Positions 59,248-64,000 of a DNA stretch of 64,000 nt are shown here, in pieces. Each line of letters begins with the position of its first letter. The first letter of the stretch is position 1. The notes beneath the pieces were generated by a model, which saw only the letters and a program-made list of their open reading frames with translations, searched no databases and was not told the origin of the DNA. This stretch comes from Pseudomonas monsensis (lineage in GTDB: Bacteria > Pseudomonadota > Gammaproteobacteria > Pseudomonadales > Pseudomonadaceae), in assembly GCF_014268495.2 (NCBI RefSeq), contig NZ_CP077087.1:1925501-1989500 (forward strand), in the 5' to 3' direction. The position numbers and the translations under genes were made by a program.

Positions 59248-60174
59248 ATGATTGGCATAAAAAGCATTGCGAGCTACGTTCCTGTAGCCGGCGTGGACAA
59301 CTACGCACAAGGTGCAAAATTCGAGAAGGATGAAGAATTCATCCTCGGCAAGATCGGCTCGGCGTTCCTGCCGCGCAAAGACGCTGAACAAGAAACCTCC
59401 GATCTGTGCGTGGAAGCGGCCAATGCGCTGTTTGCCAGCAATCCTGAGCTGAAACGTGAGTCGATCGACGCACTGATCGTTGTCACTCAGAACGGTGACG
59501 AGGAAGGCTTGCCGCACACCGCTGCGATCGTGCAGGACAAACTCGGTCTGCCGACCAATGTCGCGGCGTTCGATATTTCCTTGGGCTGCTCCGGTTACGT
59601 CTACGGCATCTATGCGATCAAGGGCTTCATGGAAGCCGCAGGCCTGAAGAACGGCTTGCTGATCACCGCTGACCCTTATTCGAAGATCGTCGACCCGGAA
59701 GATCGCAACACCACCATGCTCTTCGGCGATGCCGCCACCGCCACCTGGATGGGCGAAGATCCGACCTGGGCGTTGGGTAAAGCCAAGTTCGGTACTGACG
59801 GCTCCGGCGCTCCGCACCTTAAGGTCAGCAATGGTGTGTTCTTCATGAACGGTCGTCAGGTGTTCAACTTCGCGCTGCTCAAAGTCCCGGCGCACTTGCA
59901 TGAATTGCTCGACGATTCCGGCCTCAAGGCCGACGACATTGATGCGTTCTGCATCCACCAGGGCAGTGCGGCGATTGTCGATGCCGTGGCGCGGCGTTTC
60001 GAAGGCGAGCCAGAGAAGTTCATCAAGGACATGGTCGAGACCGGTAATACCGTGTCATCGAGTGTTCCGTTGCTGCTGGAAAAACACGTGCTCGATTCTG
60101 ACTGGAGTCGCGTTGCGATCAGCGGTTTCGGTGTCGGTTTGTCTTGGGGTTCGGCGATCATCTATCGTCCCTGA
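59248..60174 (+). CDS. FabH-like ketoacyl-ACP synthase III
   Basis: Thiolase-fold condensing enzyme of 308 residues. The complete KAS III triad is visible: Cys114 in DISLGCSGYVYG, His237 in FCIHQGS, and Asn267 in TGNTVSSS, so it is catalytically competent. Its location in a flagellin glycosylation island suggests it makes an acyl group for the sugar amine instead of housekeeping fatty acids. ATG at 59248 follows GGGAAG. The gap to pseI is 227 bases and it has its own terminator, so it may be a separate unit. Confidence 0.88.
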   Translation: MIGIKSIASYVPVAGVDNYAQGAKFEKDEEFILGKIGSAFLPRKDAEQETSDLCVEAANALFASNPELKRESIDALIVVTQNGDEEGLPHTAAIVQDKLGLPTNVAAFDISLGCSGYVYGIYAIKGFMEAAGLKNGLLITADPYSKIVDPEDRNTTMLFGDAATATWMGEDPTWALGKAKFGTDGSGAPHLKVSNGVFFMNGRQVFNFALLKVPAHLHELLDDSGLKADDIDAFCIHQGSAAIVDAVARRFEGEPEKFIKDMVETGNTVSSSVPLLLEKHVLDSDWSRVAISGFGVGLSWGSAIIYRP

Positions 60175-60208
60175 GTCACCTGTTTTTCTATAAAACGCGG
60201 CACAAAAA

Positions 60209-60243
60209 AGCGCTCAAGGTGTAACCTTGAGCGCTATTTTTTT
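60209..60243 (+). terminator. Intrinsic terminator after the KAS III gene
   Basis: A 12-bp stem (AGCGCTCAAGGT with ACCTTGAGCGCT), a 3-base loop and a following T run. The Maf-like gene starts 24 bases later. Confidence 0.92.
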
Positions 60244-60266
60244 GCCCGGATGTCAGGCGAGGCGCC

Positions 60267-61559
60267 ATGAGCGAGTTTTTTCAATCCAATACCCAGATCA
60301 TCGAAAAGCGCTGGCCTGCGGTGGCTGCGCGTCTGCTGAGCGAAGACCCGAGCTCGTTGCAGGCCGATCTGGTGGAAGGACTGGGCTCGACCTTGAGCGT
60401 CAATGGCATTCAGTTGACCAGTCGGCATGATCGTATGCGTGAAGCGCAGGTACAGGCCGCAAGCCTGGCAGCCGACAGCCCGGTGTTACACGTCTACGGT
60501 GCCGGTTTGGGCGATCTGCAACACGAGTTGCTGCTACGTCCGGCACTCGCGCAATTGCACGTGCACATCCTCAATGGCGCCGTGTTTTCGCTGGTGCTGC
60601 AACTGCTTGATCAAACACCGTGGCTCGGCGATTCACGCGTCCAGTTGCACTACGCCGGTGATCGCGAGGAAATCTGCCTGCCTTTCTTTGCCTTGCCGTC
60701 CGAGCTGGTGCTGGCAGACGACTACAACGCGAAAATCCGCGACCGACTGATCAGCGAGACGCACCTTACGTTCAATAATCGCGAGTTTGATCCGCACGCT
60801 GCGCACATTGTCGAACGCTTGCATGCCAGTCAGACGCTGATGCACGTCGATGCGGATGTCGCCGAGCTGTTCGGCACGTGCGCGGGCATGCCGGTGTTTG
60901 TGATTGCGACAGGGCCGAGCCTGGAAATGCACTTCCAGCGATTGCGGACGATCCGCGAGCAGCAGCCACGGCCGCTGTTTATCTGTGTCGACACCGCGTA
61001 TAGACCGTTGCTTGAACAGGGGATTCGCCCCGACATCGTGGTTACGATCGATCAGCGCATTGCCGAGCGCCACTTGCCGCCGGCCGGCACGAGCGCCATT
61101 CGTCTGGTGTATATGCCCATGGTCGATCCGTCAGTGTTGAGTGCCTGGCAAGGCCCGCGCTATGTAGCCTATTCACCTAGCCCGATCTATCAGGCATTGC
61201 GCCAGCAATTCCCCAGAGGTGAATTGCATGGGGGCGGCAGTGTGATCCATCCGGCAGTGGATCTGGCGGTGAAAATGGGTGCCGGGGAAATCACCCTGTT
61301 CGGTGCCGACTTTGCCTTCCCGGGCGACAAGACCCATGCCGGCTGGAGTGACGGTGAACTGGGGCCACAACTCGGTGCGGCGAAACACTGGGTGCTCGAT
61401 GGCCACGGCCAACGCATCAAGACTCAACTCAACTTCCGTAGCTATCTGTGCGAACTGGAGCGCTTTATCGCCGGGCATCCCCAGGTGCGCTTTTACAACA
61501 GCAGTCGGGCCGGGGCGATCATTGCCGGGACCGCCTTTCATCCGGAGTTGGCGCTATGA
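60267..61559 (+). CDS. Maf/DUF115-family motility accessory glycosyltransferase
   Basis: Protein of 430 residues of the DUF115 (MptE-like/Maf) family. The conserved block MPVFVIATGPSLEMHFQRLR and FICVDTAYRPLLEQGIRPDI form the nucleotide-sugar site. GGGSVIHPAVDLAVKMGAGE then ITLFGADFAFPGDKTHA follow. Maf proteins transfer pseudaminic or legionaminic acid onto flagellin Ser/Thr, which fits the complete Pse pathway just upstream and fliC just downstream. Its 3' end overlaps the next ATG (ATGA). Confidence 0.88.
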   Translation: MSEFFQSNTQIIEKRWPAVAARLLSEDPSSLQADLVEGLGSTLSVNGIQLTSRHDRMREAQVQAASLAADSPVLHVYGAGLGDLQHELLLRPALAQLHVHILNGAVFSLVLQLLDQTPWLGDSRVQLHYAGDREEICLPFFALPSELVLADDYNAKIRDRLISETHLTFNNREFDPHAAHIVERLHASQTLMHVDADVAELFGTCAGMPVFVIATGPSLEMHFQRLRTIREQQPRPLFICVDTAYRPLLEQGIRPDIVVTIDQRIAERHLPPAGTSAIRLVYMPMVDPSVLSAWQGPRYVAYSPSPIYQALRQQFPRGELHGGGSVIHPAVDLAVKMGAGEITLFGADFAFPGDKTHAGWSDGELGPQLGAAKHWVLDGHGQRIKTQLNFRSYLCELERFIAGHPQVRFYNSSRAGAIIAGTAFHPELAL

Positions 61560-61819
61560 GTGCAATGTTTGTCGAGCAGGCACAGCAGTGTGCGACGTTG
61601 TTCCGGCTGGGGCGTGACGTTGAGGCAGGGTTGGCGATGATTGATCTGGCCGCTGCGCTGCAACCATCCTTCGATCAAGCGGATGCGGATAATCAACACC
61701 AATGGCTGCAGGTTCTCAGTCTGATGCTGGAATGTCAGGAGGCGCAAAACTGGCTGGCACTGGCGGACTACCTCGAATACGAATTGACTCAACTGATCAC
61801 GGACAGTCTGTCCGTTTAG
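61556..61819 (+). CDS. Small helical protein coupled to the Maf-like gene
   Basis: An 87-residue protein, predicted all-helical, without signal peptide (MSAMFVEQAQQCATLFRLGR, ending EYELTQLITDSLSV). The overall look is of a small helical accessory protein. Its ATG overlaps the Maf-like stop, implying a linked role in glycan transfer. Not a recognised family; a flagellar chaperone-like role is speculation. Confidence 0.7.
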   Translation: MSAMFVEQAQQCATLFRLGRDVEAGLAMIDLAAALQPSFDQADADNQHQWLQVLSLMLECQEAQNWLALADYLEYELTQLITDSLSV

Positions 61820-61964
61820 ACAATTTCTCCCCACTCGTCGGTTCTGGCTCCCGATCTTGAGCTTCCGGCGTATTCCTGACGCCATTTTTTCGTTTGTCGA
61901 CGGCCGCCAAGTCCTTGATTTACGAGGGGTGGCCGTCTGATGGCAATTTTTTTCGAAAATCCCC

Positions 61965-61991
61965 TAAAGCAAGTTCCAATCCCGACGATAA
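61965..61991 (+). promoter_or_regulatory. Sigma-28 (FliA)-type promoter for fliC
   Basis: TAAA (61965-61968), then exactly 15 bases, then GACGATAA (61984-61991) matches the TAAA-N15-GCCGATAA consensus with one mismatch. It lies about 80 bases before fliC. Nothing else was seen in the 61820-62071 gap. Confidence 0.8.
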
Positions 61992-62071
61992 CTATTACGA
62001 AGGTTCTCTAGGCCATACCCGGCGGTTGCCAGGGCCGGAAGCCGCAGTACCCAACCAACGAGGAATTCGTC

Positions 62072-62923
62072 ATGGCTTTAACAGTAAACACTAACGTCAC
62101 ATCGTTGAACGTTCAGAAAAACCTGAACCGTGCTTCCGACGCTCTGTCCACTTCGATGACTCGCCTGTCTTCCGGCCTGAAAATCAACAGCGCTAAAGAC
62201 GACGCCGCCGGCCTGCAAATCGCTACCCGTATGACTTCGCAGATCCGTGGTCAGACCATGGCGATCAAAAACGCCAACGACGGTATCTCGATCGCTCAGA
62301 CCGCTGAAGGCGCGATGCAAGAATCGACCAACATTCTGCAGCGTATGCGTGAACTGGCTGTTCAAGCACGAAACGACTCGAACGGCACCGACGACCGTGC
62401 TGCTCTGAACAAAGAATTCGCGACCATGTCGGACGAGCTGACTCGTATCGCCAAGTCGACCAACCTGAACGGCAAAAACCTGATCGACGGTACTGCTGGC
62501 ACCATGACCTTCCAGGTTGGTTCCAACACTGGCGCTACCAACCAGATCACCATCACTCTGAACAGCGGCTTCGACGCTGCAACTCTGAGCGTTGGTTCGG
62601 CTACTATCGCTGTTACCGGTACCGACAGCACCACTGCTGAAGCAAGCACCAAAGCTGCAATCGACGCGATCGACAAAGCTCTGAAAACCATCAACACCAG
62701 CCGTGCGGACCTCGGTGCTGCTCAGAACCGTCTGACCAGCACTATCTCCAACCTGCAAAACATCAACGAAAACGCCAGTGCTGCACTGGGTCGCGTACAA
62801 GATACCGACTTCGCTGCTGAAACTGCACAGCTGACCAAGCAACAAACTCTGCAACAAGCTTCGACCGCAGTTCTGGCTCAGGCCAACCAACTGCCATCCG
62901 CTGTACTGAAACTGCTTCAGTAA
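62072..62923 (+). CDS. fliC: Flagellin
   Basis: Filament subunit of 283 residues. The D0/D1 ends are intact: ALTVNTNVTSLNVQKNLNRA, then SMTRLSSGLKINSAKDDAAG at the start, and GRVQDTDFAAETAQLTKQQT then AVLAQANQLPSAVLKLLQ at the end. The variable centre (about 140-210) is short and rich in Ser/Thr, which provides glycosylation sites. Shorter than type-b flagellins. Start follows GAGGAATT, with a sigma-28-type promoter upstream. Confidence 0.97.
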   Translation: MALTVNTNVTSLNVQKNLNRASDALSTSMTRLSSGLKINSAKDDAAGLQIATRMTSQIRGQTMAIKNANDGISIAQTAEGAMQESTNILQRMRELAVQARNDSNGTDDRAALNKEFATMSDELTRIAKSTNLNGKNLIDGTAGTMTFQVGSNTGATNQITITLNSGFDAATLSVGSATIAVTGTDSTTAEASTKAAIDAIDKALKTINTSRADLGAAQNRLTSTISNLQNINENASAALGRVQDTDFAAETAQLTKQQTLQQASTAVLAQANQLPSAVLKLLQ

Positions 62924-62997
62924 TAGCTGATGAGTTTTGGCGGGGGAGTGCGCTTGTCGCGCTCTCTCGCTTTTTACTTTTTTAAGAGGTGATGGAC

Positions 62998-63363
62998 ATG
63001 GATATGAGCGCCAAGCTGAACTTGTCTTATCCTGCGGCCAAGCAGGCGACGACTGTTGCCGACAAGCCTGCGGAGAAGCCTCGCCCGGTGGTTGCTCCAG
63101 TAGCTGCCGTCAAGGAAGAAAGTAAAAACGAGCAGACCGATCAAGACAAGCTGAAGATGGCCGTTCAGGAAATCGAAAAGTTTGTGCAGTCGGTCAAGCG
63201 TAACCTGGAGTTCTCGATAGATGAGCCTTCAGGCAAAGTTGTAGTCAAAGTGATTGCCAGTGAATCCGGTGAGGTGATCCGTCAGATCCCTAACGAAGAG
63301 GTTCTGAAGCTGGCGAACAGTTTGAATGATGCAAGCAGCCTGTTGTTCAGCGCTAAAGTCTGA
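62998..63363 (+). CDS. flaG: FlaG-family protein
   Basis: A 121-residue FlaG protein, implicated in filament length or cap assembly. The N-terminal half is a variable Lys/Pro/Ala-rich region; the C-terminal half carries the family block AVQEIEKFVQSVKRNLEFSI and VVKVIASESGEVIRQIPNEE. ATG at 62998 lies 8 bases after AAGAGG; neighbouring GTG/ATG codons at 62989, 62992 and 63004 are worse spaced. Confidence 0.92.
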   Translation: MDMSAKLNLSYPAAKQATTVADKPAEKPRPVVAPVAAVKEESKNEQTDQDKLKMAVQEIEKFVQSVKRNLEFSIDEPSGKVVVKVIASESGEVIRQIPNEEVLKLANSLNDASSLLFSAKV

Positions 63364-63445
63364 CAACTGGCACGAATTTTGTTGCTATGTTCTTTTGGGC
63401 GTTGTAGTGGTCAAAAGGCCGGCGACACACTGAAGGGAGTTCCAC

Positions 63446-64000
63446 ATGGCAAGTCCAATTCTACCGGGCACGGGTTTAGGCTCCGGCCTTGATACCGGTG
63501 CTATCGTCAAAGCTCTGGTAAACGCTGACAAAGCGGCCAAGCAAGGTCAGATCGACCGTGGGACTGCGACCAACACCGCAAGCATTTCCGGTATTGGTAC
63601 CTTGAAGTCGCTGATGACGGCTTTCACCCAGACCTTGACGGATCTGGGCAGTCTCTCCAATCCGCAGTTTCCGGGTTTTGCTGCAACCTCCTCTGATCCA
63701 AAGATCCTCGGCGCCACTGCCGGCAACACGGCGGTCAATGGTAACTACGTTGTGACCGTCGGCAAGCTGGCCACCTCCTCGAAGGTCGCCAGTGCCGCTT
63801 TTGCAGGTGGTAACACCAGTCCGATTACGGCTGGCACGCTGACCATCAAGCAGGGTACTGGCACATACAACCTCGACATCAAGGCTGGGGCGACACTGCA
63901 ATCGGTGCGCGACTCGATCAACGGTGACGACAAGCTCAAGAGCGCAGGCATCAGTGCCAACATCGTCACTGACTCCTTTGGTTCGCGTCTGGTACTGGGT
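63446..64000 (+). CDS. fliD: Flagellar cap protein FliD, truncated by window end
   Basis: The N-terminal 185 residues of the filament cap (HAP2). The start MASPILPGTGLGSGLDTGAI matches FliD, followed by TASISGIGTLKSLMTAFTQT, and TAGNTAVNGNYVVTVGKLAT of the D0/D1-type region and a Thr/Gly-rich segment. GAAGGGAG precedes the ATG. The frame is open to base 64000. Confidence 0.95.
   Translation, partial: MASPILPGTGLGSGLDTGAIVKALVNADKAAKQGQIDRGTATNTASISGIGTLKSLMTAFTQTLTDLGSLSNPQFPGFAATSSDPKILGATAGNTAVNGNYVVTVGKLATSSKVASAAFAGGNTSPITAGTLTIKQGTGTYNLDIKAGATLQSVRDSINGDDKLKSAGISANIVTDSFGSRLVLG

Overview
The window looks like chromosome from the Pseudomonas fluorescens group. It is GC-rich, carries many inverted-pair REP elements of the kind common in these genomes, and shows Pseudomonas gene orders such as PHP-yciO-scpA-scpB-rluB, phhABC/phhR, and flgF-L followed by a flagellin glycosylation island and fliC-flaG-fliD. 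No rRNA, tRNA, CRISPR array or insertion sequence was seen.

Layout. 1-2815 (minus): an envelope-stress style two-component module (OmpR-type regulator, Spy/CpxP-like periplasmic protein, histidine kinase cut by the window edge) plus a coiled-coil membrane protein. 3094-9114: housekeeping genes (YciI, YciB, a PHP phosphoesterase, a YciO-family protein, condensin subunits ScpA/ScpB, a DUF1289 protein, RluB). 9344-11411: a minus-strand pair made of a 45-residue peptide gene, an intercistronic hairpin and a NicX/M29-like metalloenzyme gene. It diverges from an aromatic amino acid permease preceded by a Trp-containing leader ORF, and a PhhR/TyrR-type box lies between. 12903-17004: an unusual SHMT-like gene, then a lower-GC segment with an HTH regulator, a VUT (queuosine-precursor type) transporter and an enterobacterial-style QueC. 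17201-23524: a polymorphic toxin locus (PAAR protein, 1563-residue Rhs protein, cognate immunity candidate, SUKH-3-like gene) with a sigma-54-like promoter and three identical-design palindromes upstream. 23982-30741: arfB, an MFS transporter, two small genes, and phenylalanine catabolism (phhA, phhB, phhC, phhR).

31031-39505 is the flagellar operon flgFGHIJKL behind a sigma-54-type promoter; phhR is its upstream neighbour instead of flgB-E. 39602-61819 is a glycosylation island. It holds a 1186-residue multidomain glycosyltransferase; a CDP-6-deoxyhexose branch (RfbF, RfbG, 3,5-epimerase-like, C-methyltransferase, ketoreductase-like, a second methyltransferase, a CmcI-like protein); a second large glycosyltransferase; a complete pseudaminic acid pathway (PseB, PseC, methylase, PseF, a PseG-PseH fusion, PseI); a FabH-like ketoacyl synthase; and a Maf/DUF115 transferase. 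It is followed by fliC (sigma-28-type promoter), flaG and the start of fliD. Many island genes overlap by 4 bases, suggesting a translationally coupled unit that makes activated sugars for flagellin.

The items most worth follow-up are the peptide/metalloenzyme pair at 9344-10517, the PAAR-Rhs promoter with its palindrome array and unassigned toxin/immunity pair, the QueC/VUT segment, the active-site-altered SHMT-like protein, and the CDP-branched-sugar branch.
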